NCBI GenBank assembly: GCA_902602795.1 | Contig: CACKSF010000005.1 | Span: forward strand, 1 to 44,551 | Reading direction: 5' to 3' | Length of the DNA: 44,551 nt | Origin: an uncultured Fidelibacterota bacterium | GTDB taxonomy: Bacteria; Fidelibacterota; Marinisomatia; Marinisomatales; UBA1611 | In this document: positions 1 through 8,395 of the stretch, one piece after another | Layout: each line of letters begins with the position of its first letter | Position numbering within the stretch: position 1 is the stretch's first letter | Translations under genes and position numbers: made by a program | Notes under the pieces: generated by a model | Database searches by the model: none | Told to the model about the DNA's origin: nothing | Seen by the model: the letters and a program-made list of their open reading frames with translations, nothing else

Positions 1-90
1 AAGAAATACCTTATATCCTTTTTCAGTTAATAAATCAGCTGTATGGCTTCCAATAAATCCAGCCCCTCCAAAAATAACTACTTTTTTCAT
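1..90 (-). CDS. NAD-dependent sugar epimerase/dehydratase, N-terminal fragment
   Basis: Only the first 30 codons are inside the window; the gene continues past the left edge. The start is the ATG at 88-90. The visible peptide has the Rossmann dinucleotide-binding signature of extended short-chain dehydrogenases (VVIFGGAGFIGSHTADLL, glycines G8, G11 and G14 style), so it is very probably a nucleotide-sugar epimerase, dehydratase or reductase. It lies 14 bases downstream of the nitrilase gene and is the last visible member of the CMP-transferase/cupin/aminotransferase/nitrilase cassette. The substrate cannot be told from this fragment. Confidence 0.8.
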   Translation of the reverse strand, partial: MKKVVIFGGAGFIGSHTADLLTEKGYKVFL

Positions 91-104
91 TTTATTTGAT
101 TACA

Positions 105-911
105 TTAGTTTTTTGAGAATAAGTAAGGTAATATTTTTTTTGTTTTCAAAAATGAATCTTTAGATAGATTAAAACAAATAATTTCTTCCTTGTTTTCTGA
201 AGCTCGAGCGCATACTTCACCCCAAGGATTAATGATCATACTATTACCAAAACTTTCTATATTATTGGAATCATATCCGATTTGATTTGGAGCAAGAATA
301 TAACAATTATTTTCTATTGCACGTGCTCTTAGAAGAACCTCCCAATGAGCTTTACCTGTAAATCTTGTGAAAGAAGAAGGGACACAAATAGCTTCAATGT
401 CATTGGTAAAGTATTTTCTAAATAACTCTGGAAATCTCAAATCAAAACATATAGTAAATCCTATTTGAAAATTTTTTACTTTAGCAATCTTTATTTCATC
501 TCCTTGAAGGTAGTAGTCAGACTCATCTGCAACGCTGGACCCTATTGACGCTTTAAATAGATTTATTTTTCTATATTTTAAAATAATTTCACCATTACTG
601 TCTATAAGGACAGACGTATTAAAACATTTATTATTAGCCCTTACTCGCTCGTATACAGACCCAGCTAATATATAAACAGAACTTTTTTCTGCAATAGACA
701 TTAGAGGCAATAGTGATTCACCTGGAATAAACTCTGTATATTTCTTTGATTTATTTGATGAATGTAATTCCCCTCTATAATTAAAGGTTTCTGGAAGAAT
801 TATTAGTTCAGCTTTGTGCTGTGCTATAGATTTTTCAATTAATCTAACCGCACACTCTATGTTCTTTTCTTTATTATGACCTGAGGACATTTGTATCAAG
901 GCAACCCTCAT
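105..911 (-). CDS. Carbon-nitrogen hydrolase (nitrilase superfamily, Nit2/omega-amidase-like)
   Basis: A complete 268-aa protein of the nitrilase superfamily, the usual length for the Nit1/Nit2 amidase branch. The catalytic triad is visible: Glu41 in ILPETFNY, Lys115 in LKYRKINLF and the nucleophile Cys155 in GFTICFDLRFPE. Members hydrolyse small amides such as alpha-ketoglutaramate or deaminated glutathione in the cytoplasm; the exact substrate cannot be read from the sequence. It starts only 2 bases after the stop of the class III aminotransferase gene, so the two are almost certainly co-translated. Since omega-amidases remove the omega-amide of keto-acids made by glutamine transaminases, a transaminase/omega-amidase pair is possible. 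This pairing is inference. A role in amidating or deamidating a sugar precursor is an alternative. Confidence 0.85.
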   Translation of the reverse strand: MRVALIQMSSGHNKEKNIECAVRLIEKSIAQHKAELIILPETFNYRGELHSSNKSKKYTEFIPGESLLPLMSIAEKSSVYILAGSVYERVRANNKCFNTSVLIDSNGEIILKYRKINLFKASIGSSVADESDYYLQGDEIKIAKVKNFQIGFTICFDLRFPELFRKYFTNDIEAICVPSSFTRFTGKAHWEVLLRARAIENNCYILAPNQIGYDSNNIESFGNSMIINPWGEVCARASENKEEIICFNLSKDSFLKTKKILPYLFSKN

Positions 912-913
912 TA

Positions 914-2125
914 CTAAATATTAATTGATCTGATTATTTCTAAGGCATGAATAATTTCTTTCTTTTTTATTAAAAGGTGTGGCCTAAACCTTATAGTCTT
1001 ATCTCTTGTAGGGTTACATATCAAACCGTTTTTTTCTAATTCAATAACAAAATGATCTCTAATTTTTTTGTTCTCAAAGTCAAAGGCAAATAATAAACCT
1101 TTGTTACGAACATTTAACAAAAATTTATTTTCTTTTAATCCATCAAATAGAATTTTTGATTGGTCACGAACATTGTCTAAAACATTATATTTTTTATATG
1201 CTTTCATTACTTGTTTACACCTAACCATGTCTAATAAGTCTGCATCCCATGTGACTTCCAACCGAATTGATTTCTGAAAGATTTTAGTAAACTTTTTCTG
1301 CACTGCAATTCCTGACAATTGAGTTTTTTTCCCAAAGCAAATTATATCTGGCTTAATTGGAGTGTTTTCGAAAAACCATATTTTCCCAGTTGCTCCAAAT
1401 CCTACCTGAACCTCATCAAAAATTAGTGGAATATCATATTCACTAGCTATCTCTCTTAAGCCAATAAAAAATGAATTGGGAAAATATCTATCACCAAACG
1501 TACATTGAATTGGTTCAACAACTATAGCACATGTATCATTATTTTGAGTAATAGTTTCCTTGACTTCATTTAAAGTCATCTCTACTAACAATTTATCCTC
1601 AAACGGCTTCCCTTTTTCATAGGTAATAATTGGATTTGTAAACTTTTCATAATATCCACCTGGAAAACCATCTAATCTTTGGCTTACTGGATCAAATCTA
1701 TCTGTAATTATCCCGCCGTAACTATTAATTCCATGAAAACTTCCTTTAAAAGATACTATACGTTGAAAACCAGAACCTTTATAATCCATTGCGGTTTTTA
1801 TTGCAGCCTCAATTGCCAATGCTCCCGTACAGGTATAATGGTAAGCGTCAAAAACACCTAATGAGGTATAGTTTCTAAACATTTCATCAAATTCAGATGA
1901 TTCGTCAGACAACATTTCACAATTAGTTATTTTAACATTTGAGACTCTTAAAAGCTCATCTTTATAATCCTCGCAATTAAATATTTCGTGATTGTATCCG
2001 ATAGAAACAGATGAATACATTCCAAAAAAATCGATGAATTTTTTGTTTGAGATCTTATCATAGAGATAACACCCTTCACTTTTTTCAAAATCGATTTTTT
2101 TACCAAAAATAGAACTTCTATTCAT
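914..2125 (-). CDS. PLP-dependent class III aminotransferase, L-lysine 6-transaminase-like
   Basis: A 403-aa fold-type I PLP enzyme of the class III (omega) aminotransferase family. Visible landmarks are the phosphate-binding CTGALAIEAAIK segment (about 99-110), SFHGINSYGG (129-138), the PLP-ring aspartate D237 in IFDEVQVGFGATGK and the Schiff-base lysine in CFGKKTQLSGI (K266, less likely K267). The FGKKTQ motif and the later TWDADLLDMVRCKQ segment resemble L-lysine epsilon-transaminases (Lat), in which FGKKTQ carries the PLP lysine. The start is the ATG at 2123-2125. In this setting it may aminate an unusual glycan precursor rather than act in lysine breakdown, because cupin and CMP-sugar synthetase genes precede it and a nitrilase follows it by 2 bases. 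The substrate is unknown. Confidence 0.82.
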   Translation of the reverse strand: MNRSSIFGKKIDFEKSEGCYLYDKISNKKFIDFFGMYSSVSIGYNHEIFNCEDYKDELLRVSNVKITNCEMLSDESSEFDEMFRNYTSLGVFDAYHYTCTGALAIEAAIKTAMDYKGSGFQRIVSFKGSFHGINSYGGIITDRFDPVSQRLDGFPGGYYEKFTNPIITYEKGKPFEDKLLVEMTLNEVKETITQNNDTCAIVVEPIQCTFGDRYFPNSFFIGLREIASEYDIPLIFDEVQVGFGATGKIWFFENTPIKPDIICFGKKTQLSGIAVQKKFTKIFQKSIRLEVTWDADLLDMVRCKQVMKAYKKYNVLDNVRDQSKILFDGLKENKFLLNVRNKGLLFAFDFENKKIRDHFVIELEKNGLICNPTRDKTIRFRPHLLIKKKEIIHALEIIRSINI

Positions 2126-2160
2126 ATCTTAAAATTTATACTCTAATTAATTAAACAAAA

Positions 2161-2583
2161 TCACTTGTATATATGCTCAACGTCAGGCTTAGTAATTGCA
2201 TATCTAACACCTACTGATTTACCAACGCATGTAATCTTATGCAGAGTTTGCTTAGGTACAACAATAATATCATTTTGTTTTACAATCTTAGTACCCAGCC
2301 CGTCAATCCACCATTCCCATTCCCCTTCCATAACAACCCAGTTTTCATCTGCATCAGGATGGTAGTGTTCTCTATTTCCTTCTCCTGGATGCTGTTGAAT
2401 AACTACTCCTCCGAAACGTTTATTAAATGCGATTCTAACTGCCCAAGAGCCCATTCCAAGTTCAGCTCTAATTTCTTCAAGGTTGATAGAATTGATATTT
2501 TCATATTTTTTTATCTGCTTCCACGAAGCATCTTTGATACCATCATCTTTCAAAACACTTACTACATCTGAATCAATTTTCAT
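2161..2583 (-). CDS. Small single-domain cupin protein
   Basis: A 140-aa protein with one cupin barrel in its second half. Cupin motif 1 is canonical: H73-x-H75-x4-E80-x6-G87 (EHYHPDADENWVVMEG). Motif 2 gives P110 and the fourth metal ligand H115 (VVPKQTLHKI). A bound divalent metal is therefore likely. Such small cupins include sugar-phosphate isomerases, dioxygenases and sugar-acid-binding proteins, and the sequence does not decide between them. The gene sits between a CMP-sugar synthetase-like gene (30 bases upstream) and the aminotransferase gene (35 bases downstream), which points to a step in making or modifying the compound activated by that synthetase. The start is the ATG at 2581-2583. 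Confidence 0.8.
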   Translation of the reverse strand: MKIDSDVVSVLKDDGIKDASWKQIKKYENINSINLEEIRAELGMGSWAVRIAFNKRFGGVVIQQHPGEGNREHYHPDADENWVVMEGEWEWWIDGLGTKIVKQNDIIVVPKQTLHKITCVGKSVGVRYAITKPDVEHIYK

Positions 2584-2613
2584 AGTTAAACACCTTTATA
2601 AATTGCTTGAATT

Positions 2614-3318
2614 TTACTTGTAATATTCTACTTTGCTAGGGCTTGTATCCATACCATTTGCAATAGCCTCAGCAATCATAAAATCCTCTTCATTATCAAT
2701 ATCTACAGTTGAAAAACCCTTAAGCGGGAAATATCCTACCTTGCCATTAGCTCCATGATATGCACAATTATATTTTTCCATATTTTCAATATAATTCTTT
2801 CTATTCCAACCCATTATTCCACAGGCATATGCTTTTATAGGTTCAAGAGATTGAGAAGGCAGGGTATGTTCCATAATTTCAAAATTTATAGGTTGACCTT
2901 TGTAAATACTTTCAATTTGAACATCTGTTGTCGATACTAATGTATCTAATTTATTTTCAATCATATATTTGATAAATTGATTAATTTCATCAGTGGATAT
3001 AAATGGTGAAGTTGGAAGCAATTGTATCAAGGTGTTACATTTAGTGTTTTGTAAAAAGTCTAGTGCAAAGTCATCATTTGAAGCAGTGTTTGTTGCATAA
3101 ATTTCAGGTCTTTTATAAAACTTGATTCCATATTGTTCTGCTATTTCTTTAAATATTAAAGAATCTGAATTAATATAAATATCGTCAAAGCTTTTTGATT
3201 CAATTGCGGTTTCAATAATATAAGAGATTAATGGTTTGCCATTTATAAGTCTTAAATTTTTTAATTTTACCCTTTGGCTGCCAATCCTTGCTGGTATCAT
3301 GCAAGATATATTCATCAT
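2614..3318 (-). CDS. Acylneuraminate cytidylyltransferase-family protein (CMP-sugar synthetase-like)
   Basis: A 234-aa nucleotidyltransferase of the NeuA/PseF/KdsB group, which transfers CMP from CTP to an acidic sugar. The nucleotide-binding motif IPARIGSQRVKLKNL is at residues 8-22, the QLLPTSPF segment at about 99-106, and the metal-binding VDIDNEEDF segment at 205-213 (D206, D208). Length fits the family. Two ATG codons in tandem (3313-3318) follow an AAGG-rich stretch; either could be the start. No sialic-acid-type synthase (NeuB) is in the window, so the acceptor is unknown: a nonulosonic or other acidic sugar made by genes beyond the left edge, or an unusual acid made by the cupin/aminotransferase/nitrilase genes that follow. 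Confidence 0.85.
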   Translation of the reverse strand: MMNISCMIPARIGSQRVKLKNLRLINGKPLISYIIETAIESKSFDDIYINSDSLIFKEIAEQYGIKFYKRPEIYATNTASNDDFALDFLQNTKCNTLIQLLPTSPFISTDEINQFIKYMIENKLDTLVSTTDVQIESIYKGQPINFEIMEHTLPSQSLEPIKAYACGIMGWNRKNYIENMEKYNCAYHGANGKVGYFPLKGFSTVDIDNEEDFMIAEAIANGMDTSPSKVEYYK

Positions 3319-3372
3319 CCTTATCCTTTTTTATTTTATTGTAAAGTAAAATTTACTATGCCTTCTTCAAGT

Positions 3373-4428
3373 TTACTTTTTAATAATTGAAAATAAATTA
3401 TGAAAAAATAATTCTTTAGCTGCAATAAATTTTTTTCTTTCTGTTTTTGTAGTTGAATCCAAAAATTCTTTAATTAAACCTATTCCTGTTGCTAGTAAAA
3501 AGGAAAAAACCGCAGCAAAAATGACTATAGATTTTTTCCTTGGACTTGAACGAATAAGCGGTAATTCAGGAGGGTCAACTACTATCACATAATTTGATTC
3601 TTTCAATTCTTCAATTTTTGTAGTTTCTAGCTGCTGTTTTAAAGTTGTAAAAACCCCAATTAAAACACTGACTTCCCTTGTCAACCTCTGTTGCTCTAGT
3701 AATAGGAGTGGGGAATTTTCAATTCTTCTATTTCTGATTGCAAAATCTTTTAGGTTTTCCTCTGCTAAATTCAATTCATTTTTTGTTGTCTCAATTCTTT
3801 TTTCAATAAATTCTCTCGCCTCTCCCGTTATCATTTTGTTATAATTTCTTTGATGCAAATCAAGCTCCTCAATAAAAGCATTTACAAGATATTGGGAAAG
3901 CTGTCTATCAGGACTTGTTAATGAAAGAGTATACACCCCAGTTTTTATATTTTGAGAAAGAGAAAGCATATCTATTAACTTGTTTATTGTTTTAATTTCA
4001 ATTTTATATAAATCTTCTTTATTTAATTTTTCTGCGTTATTAAGAATATTTATAATAGGTAGCTGTTTTTTAAATTGTTCTGAAAAAAAATCTCTTTTTA
4101 GTATTGCTTTTGCAAGAGTTCTACTTTTTATTATATCATCATAAACCCACTTCGGCTCAGATTGACTTGTTGGCAGTGATATACCAAATTCTGATGCCAA
4201 TCCTGCTATTTGAGATTGGCCTCCACTAGAAGTGGACATGATTTTTGCAGTTGATGTAAATTGATGCTCAGCAATAAACTGAGCGTACAAGATAGATAGT
4301 GATCCAAATAAAATGATATTTAGAATAAAAAGATTAATGTGTTTTGCAAAAAAGAAAACTATATCATTCAATTTAATAAAATTGCTATTATCTTCCACAT
4401 AGCTACTGATCTTCGAATTTTTTGACAA
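3373..4428 (-). CDS. Wzz-like polysaccharide chain-length determinant / co-polymerase
   Basis: A 351-aa inner-membrane protein with PCP (Wzz) architecture: a transmembrane helix at about 32-49, a large helical periplasmic domain, a proline-rich segment (VVDPPELPLIRSSPRKK) and a second helix at about 300-320. The last 30 residues are cytoplasmic and short, so there is no fused tyrosine kinase. These proteins set the length of lipid-linked glycans or feed chains to the outer-membrane exporter. No in-frame ATG fits the first helix; the start is a TTG at 4426-4428, only 5 bases after the SLBB exporter gene. That spacing supports the TTG and ties the protein to the exporter. Confidence 0.88.
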   Translation of the reverse strand: MSKNSKISSYVEDNSNFIKLNDIVFFFAKHINLFILNIILFGSLSILYAQFIAEHQFTSTAKIMSTSSGGQSQIAGLASEFGISLPTSQSEPKWVYDDIIKSRTLAKAILKRDFFSEQFKKQLPIINILNNAEKLNKEDLYKIEIKTINKLIDMLSLSQNIKTGVYTLSLTSPDRQLSQYLVNAFIEELDLHQRNYNKMITGEAREFIEKRIETTKNELNLAEENLKDFAIRNRRIENSPLLLLEQQRLTREVSVLIGVFTTLKQQLETTKIEELKESNYVIVVDPPELPLIRSSPRKKSIVIFAAVFSFLLATGIGLIKEFLDSTTKTERKKFIAAKELFFHNLFSIIKK

Positions 4429-4433
4429 TGTAA

Positions 4434-7400
4434 TTATGACCTAACTAATAAAATTAATGATAAAGCTTGTGCCAAATTGGCTAATATGGCTGTTAATTCT
4501 TTGGCATATTCAGTGCTATCAAAAGGCTCTTCTTCTTTCTTTTTGCCAACGATAATCTTTGACCCATCATATATTATAGGGTTAGATAAAAACCTTCTAT
4601 ATCGCTTTGATCTACCATTCGGGTATTCTATCCATACATTTTTTTGATCTGCATCTTGACTAAATCCACCAGCATATGAAATGTATTTGCTTGCCCTTTT
4701 AGCTCGAATAAATTTATAGTTTCCTGGCGTGTTTACCTCACCATCAATTTCAACAATAGTTGGCTTCTTTGCTATTAAAATAGAATCATTATTTTGTATT
4801 TTTATATCATTCTTTTTGCCACCCTTTAATATTTTTCTTAAATCTATTTTCACATCTTTACCATTTCTTGTGAAAGTCGAAGCAAAAGGATAAGCGTTTG
4901 GCATTAACCCTCCAGCTCTTTTTATTATTTCAGAAATTGTTTCATCTGGTCCTTGAATAATGTATGCACCTGGATAATGCACCGCACCTTGAATTGTTAC
5001 TTTCCGATCGACTAAAAAATAAGGATCTGGATGTATATTTATATAATCATAGGGCATAAGCTGGAATTCTTCACGACTAACTACTAATTCTTTTGAATCT
5101 GTTGAATATTCTACACTTGATAAAGAATAATCATTAAACATATCAAGCGATATTGTCTCTCCATAAATTGCTTCGCTAAGTTTATCTGGATCAACCCTTG
5201 CAATTTCAATTTTATATTTATACATGTTTTTTGTTACTCCACCACTTTGCAATATGAGGTCTTTAACCGTCATACCTTTTCTTAATTCGTACTCTCCTGG
5301 AATATTGATGGCCCCTTGAATTGTAACATATTTAACACTGTTGAGTGTTTCATTTGAGTAAACATTAATTTGATCGCCCGGAAGTAGCTTAAAATTATTT
5401 TCTTTAGATTCAATCAAGGCTCCTAAGTCAAAAGGTATTATTTTTTTCCCAACACCATCATCAGTAAGTCTTATTAAATCTGCTCTATCTAGAAATGTTT
5501 TAGATTTAAAGACAATATCATCGTAGCCTCCAGCTTTAAAAATCATATCGAATAATGTCATATTACCTTCATATAATTCATAAGTCCCAGGTCTTTTAAC
5601 ATGACCTTCAATTTTAACAAATTTTCTTTCGCCAACAATTTCATTTAACTTATAAATATGAATATGGTCTCCATTTTTAAGAAGATCATCTGAACCGAAT
5701 TCTTTATTTAGAACATTCTCAACATTGAACGGTATGATTTTTTTTTCATCATTATTTCCGCTAAATCTAACGATCTCGCCCCTGGGTAAGAAAACTTCCT
5801 TTTTATATTCTTTATCCACAGGATTTAAACCAGACTTAAACAATAGATCATAAAGTGTCATATTTTTCTGAAGCTCGTATTGACCTGGTTTTATTGTAGC
5901 TCCAGTTATGCTTACAAATGCATCTCTAGTTATTTCAGTATTGCTATAAATACGAACATTATCCATGTTTTTTAAATTAATGTCATGGCTATCATTTTTC
6001 ATTAATATTGAATCCAGGTTAAGTTTGAATAATATTTCATTAAAATCTAAATCTACTCTAATTAAATCCACTCTATCTTTATAGGCATCTCCTGTAATAC
6101 CGTCTGCTTTGTTTATTAATTGGCTGATAGTTAAACCGCTACCTAAATCATATTGTCCTGGCCTACTAATTGATCCATTTATAGAAACAATATTACTCCT
6201 TACATCCTCAATAGAGAAAATTTCTAGTTTATCTCCATCATTTAAATTGAAGTTATTTTTGCTTGAAATCATTTTTTCTAAATCAATATCAACAAGTGAT
6301 CGATCTCTTTTTTCGGTCAATCTATCTTCAAAAGATATTACTCTGTCAATTTGTGCTCTATTAAGATAGGCTGTTATTTTTAAACCTCCTGCGATTTCTA
6401 GAAAGTCCAATAAACCTTCAGAGTCTTTTAGCTCATAAATTCCAGGACGCATAACTTCTCCAAAAATTGATACTGTTTTTAATCTTTTTGGAATAAATAT
6501 TATGTCATCAAGCTGAAGCTTTTCATCTTTAATTTTTTTTCCTGTAGTCAAATAGTCATAAAAATCTATGTCTGTTATTTCCAGATTATCCCTTATCAGC
6601 TTTATATTTCTTAATGATCCTAGAATTGTTGGACCATTAAAATAGTATAATGAAGAAAATAGTGTGGTTGAAGGACTAACAATATATGCCCCGGGTTGGT
6701 TAACTTCGCCTATTACCTGAACTCTTAGAGGCCTTAAATTTCCTAAACTAATATCTAAAAAAGTTGACGGTTCTCTTCCTATAGGATTTAAGCTAGCATA
6801 TGACTGAGATAAAACTCGAAAAAGTTTTGACTCTAAAAGATTGAAATTTAAACCATTTACAAAAACTTGTCCTATCTCAGGAATGAAGACAAACCCTTCT
6901 CTATCTACTGTTAATACCTGACGAAATTGGGTTTCACCCCAAAGCATTACTATAATTTCATCCCCTGGTCCTATAAGATAATCTGGATCGACAGCCCCAA
7001 CGGAACTCAATTGAAAAATTTCAGGATCTCTTTTAAAAATATCATATCCAAAATGAGAAATTTCTAATTTTGGGTCATCAAAATACCCATCATAAGTTTC
7101 ATCATTAATTTTTTTTAAATTTTTCAAAGGATCAATTATCTCATCGGCTTTTTTGGTTATATTGTTTTCAAAAATTGGTTTCTCTATGCTAGATGTATTT
7201 TTATTGACTTCTGATCTGTTTGAAGAAATGTCAGTATCAAAATTCCTTGTAACGTTTGATTTTGTAGTTTCTTTATCTTTTTCTAAAACGGCATTTATTT
7301 GAGCATCGGAAATCCCCCTAGCTCTTGCAGCTGCTTTTGCTTGAGAATCAGTCATACCAGATTGTTTAACATAATCTTTAACCTGCTTGATTTGATCTGG

Positions 7401-7448
7401 AGTCTGAGAAAATAATACAGAGAATAAAAATAATAGTCTAATTTTCAT
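4434..7448 (-). CDS. Wza-like polysaccharide export protein with eight SLBB domains
   Basis: A 1004-aa exported protein. The start is taken at the ATG 7446-7448 because it gives a clean signal peptide (MKIRLLFLFSVLFSQ) and leaves 4 bases to the previous gene; the longer frame to 7571 would overlap that gene by 119 bases and hide the signal. After a Ser/Asn/Lys-rich region comes the poly-export segment (about 151-240, with DYLIGPGDEIIVMLWGE), then eight SLBB-type units beginning near residues 242, 325, 420, 512, 610, 707, 816 and 898. Each has the G-x-V/I-x-x-PG-x-Y pattern. A hydrophobic stretch at about 984-1001 ends the protein. Classical Wza has far fewer SLBB units. Expected role: outer-membrane conduit for a polysaccharide, working with the Wzz-like protein encoded next. 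Confidence 0.9.
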   Translation of the reverse strand: MKIRLLFLFSVLFSQTPDQIKQVKDYVKQSGMTDSQAKAAARARGISDAQINAVLEKDKETTKSNVTRNFDTDISSNRSEVNKNTSSIEKPIFENNITKKADEIIDPLKNLKKINDETYDGYFDDPKLEISHFGYDIFKRDPEIFQLSSVGAVDPDYLIGPGDEIIVMLWGETQFRQVLTVDREGFVFIPEIGQVFVNGLNFNLLESKLFRVLSQSYASLNPIGREPSTFLDISLGNLRPLRVQVIGEVNQPGAYIVSPSTTLFSSLYYFNGPTILGSLRNIKLIRDNLEITDIDFYDYLTTGKKIKDEKLQLDDIIFIPKRLKTVSIFGEVMRPGIYELKDSEGLLDFLEIAGGLKITAYLNRAQIDRVISFEDRLTEKRDRSLVDIDLEKMISSKNNFNLNDGDKLEIFSIEDVRSNIVSINGSISRPGQYDLGSGLTISQLINKADGITGDAYKDRVDLIRVDLDFNEILFKLNLDSILMKNDSHDINLKNMDNVRIYSNTEITRDAFVSITGATIKPGQYELQKNMTLYDLLFKSGLNPVDKEYKKEVFLPRGEIVRFSGNNDEKKIIPFNVENVLNKEFGSDDLLKNGDHIHIYKLNEIVGERKFVKIEGHVKRPGTYELYEGNMTLFDMIFKAGGYDDIVFKSKTFLDRADLIRLTDDGVGKKIIPFDLGALIESKENNFKLLPGDQINVYSNETLNSVKYVTIQGAINIPGEYELRKGMTVKDLILQSGGVTKNMYKYKIEIARVDPDKLSEAIYGETISLDMFNDYSLSSVEYSTDSKELVVSREEFQLMPYDYINIHPDPYFLVDRKVTIQGAVHYPGAYIIQGPDETISEIIKRAGGLMPNAYPFASTFTRNGKDVKIDLRKILKGGKKNDIKIQNNDSILIAKKPTIVEIDGEVNTPGNYKFIRAKRASKYISYAGGFSQDADQKNVWIEYPNGRSKRYRRFLSNPIIYDGSKIIVGKKKEEEPFDSTEYAKELTAILANLAQALSLILLVRS

Positions 7449-7452
7449 ATTT

Positions 7453-8247
7453 TTAATAGGATTGTAGATATTGCGCTGGATTTTCGTCAAAATATTCTCC
7501 TTCAACTGGATTATATGTATACATTGCAAACCAAGCTTCTTTAATATCTTTGTTAGTAAATTTATGTTCATTTCCTTTAGCTATGGCAACTCCGACTTCG
7601 CTATCTTTGTAGAGGCAAATAATTAAATTATCATAGTTATTATAATCCTTTTTTAATTTTTTACACAAATCTTTTTGGGCTTTTACTGAAGCACTGTTTT
7701 CAATAGTTACAAAAAGCTTCACTTGGTCAAAAGCATTTGAAATTTTTTCAAATCTTTGAACAGTATTTTTTGGAATGAAAATATTTTCTTCGAATTGTTG
7801 ATTCTTATTCATCGAGGGATCAAAACTGTTATCAACAGCTAACTTTACCTGGTCATTTAGTATTTCATTTTCATTTATATTTTTAGTTACTTTTTTATTT
7901 TTAAATTGATAAACGATATCAACTGAGGGGTTTAAAGGAGGGTTTTTTACTATTGGGTTATTTTGATTTATTGATGTTGCAGATTGATTAAAAAAGGAAA
8001 AAAATATTATTATAAAAACAACATATAGAATTATAATCCATTTACTTTTAAAATTAAGGGAGAAATAATTTTTTCCTTTTTTTTCATAATTTATATCATA
8101 CGCAATTTGCTTTTTTTTAGCTTCCTCAAAATTTTTTGTGCCAAGTGAGTGGAAGATTCTTTTATTTTTTTTCCCAGACTTTGGATTCAGAGTGTAGGTC
8201 TGGTAGTAATAATATCCGTCACGTCCTTTTCTGTAGATACTACTCAT
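7453..8247 (-). CDS. Membrane protein with integrase-arm-like N-terminus; function unknown
   Basis: A 264-aa protein if it starts at the ATG 8245-8247; an upstream in-frame TTG at 8274 would add nine residues. Residues 1-55 (MSSIYRKGRDGYYYYQ, then SGKKNKRIFHSLGTKNFEEA) look like the three-strand-plus-helix arm DNA-binding domain at the N-terminus of tyrosine recombinases. There is no catalytic recombinase domain. One transmembrane helix (about 70-86) follows, then an extracytoplasmic domain of about 175 residues that I do not recognise, with conserved-looking aromatic residues near the end (EAWFAMYTYNPVEGEYF). The gene is 4 bases upstream of the SLBB exporter gene. A membrane-tethered DNA-binding or nucleoid-facing protein linked to polysaccharide export is possible. 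The resemblance is by eye only. Confidence 0.6.
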   Translation of the reverse strand: MSSIYRKGRDGYYYYQTYTLNPKSGKKNKRIFHSLGTKNFEEAKKKQIAYDINYEKKGKNYFSLNFKSKWIIILYVVFIIIFFSFFNQSATSINQNNPIVKNPPLNPSVDIVYQFKNKKVTKNINENEILNDQVKLAVDNSFDPSMNKNQQFEENIFIPKNTVQRFEKISNAFDQVKLFVTIENSASVKAQKDLCKKLKKDYNNYDNLIICLYKDSEVGVAIAKGNEHKFTNKDIKEAWFAMYTYNPVEGEYFDENPAQYLQSY

Positions 8248-8395
8248 TTTTAAAAAATTAGTTTCATATAACAAAAGGAATATATAACAAAATAAATCCG
8301 ACTAAAATAAATAACTACTGCATAACTACTTTAGATTAGATAAGGACTACCATTAAAAATAGAGAAACAAATACAGCTACCCCTGCATATGTCCT

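Noticed and set aside
2614-3318. Sialic acid biosynthesis locus
   Set aside because: Only the cytidylyltransferase-family protein is present; there is no NeuB, NeuC or related synthase in the window.
7449-7571. Longer N-terminus for the SLBB exporter, starting at 7571
   Set aside because: It would overlap the upstream gene by 119 bases and bury an obvious signal peptide; the ATG at 7446-7448 fits much better.
7453-8247. Integrase or mobile element
   Set aside because: The N-terminus resembles an integrase arm domain, but no tyrosine-recombinase catalytic residues follow, and no attachment-like repeats, transposase or tRNA gene is seen.
8336-8393. Short hydrophobic peptide (YAGVAVFVSLFLMVVLI) on the minus strand in the gap after the 4-epimerase gene
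   Set aside because: It looks like a membrane segment, but there is no usable start codon between the preceding stop and the hydrophobic stretch, and it has only about 20 codons.
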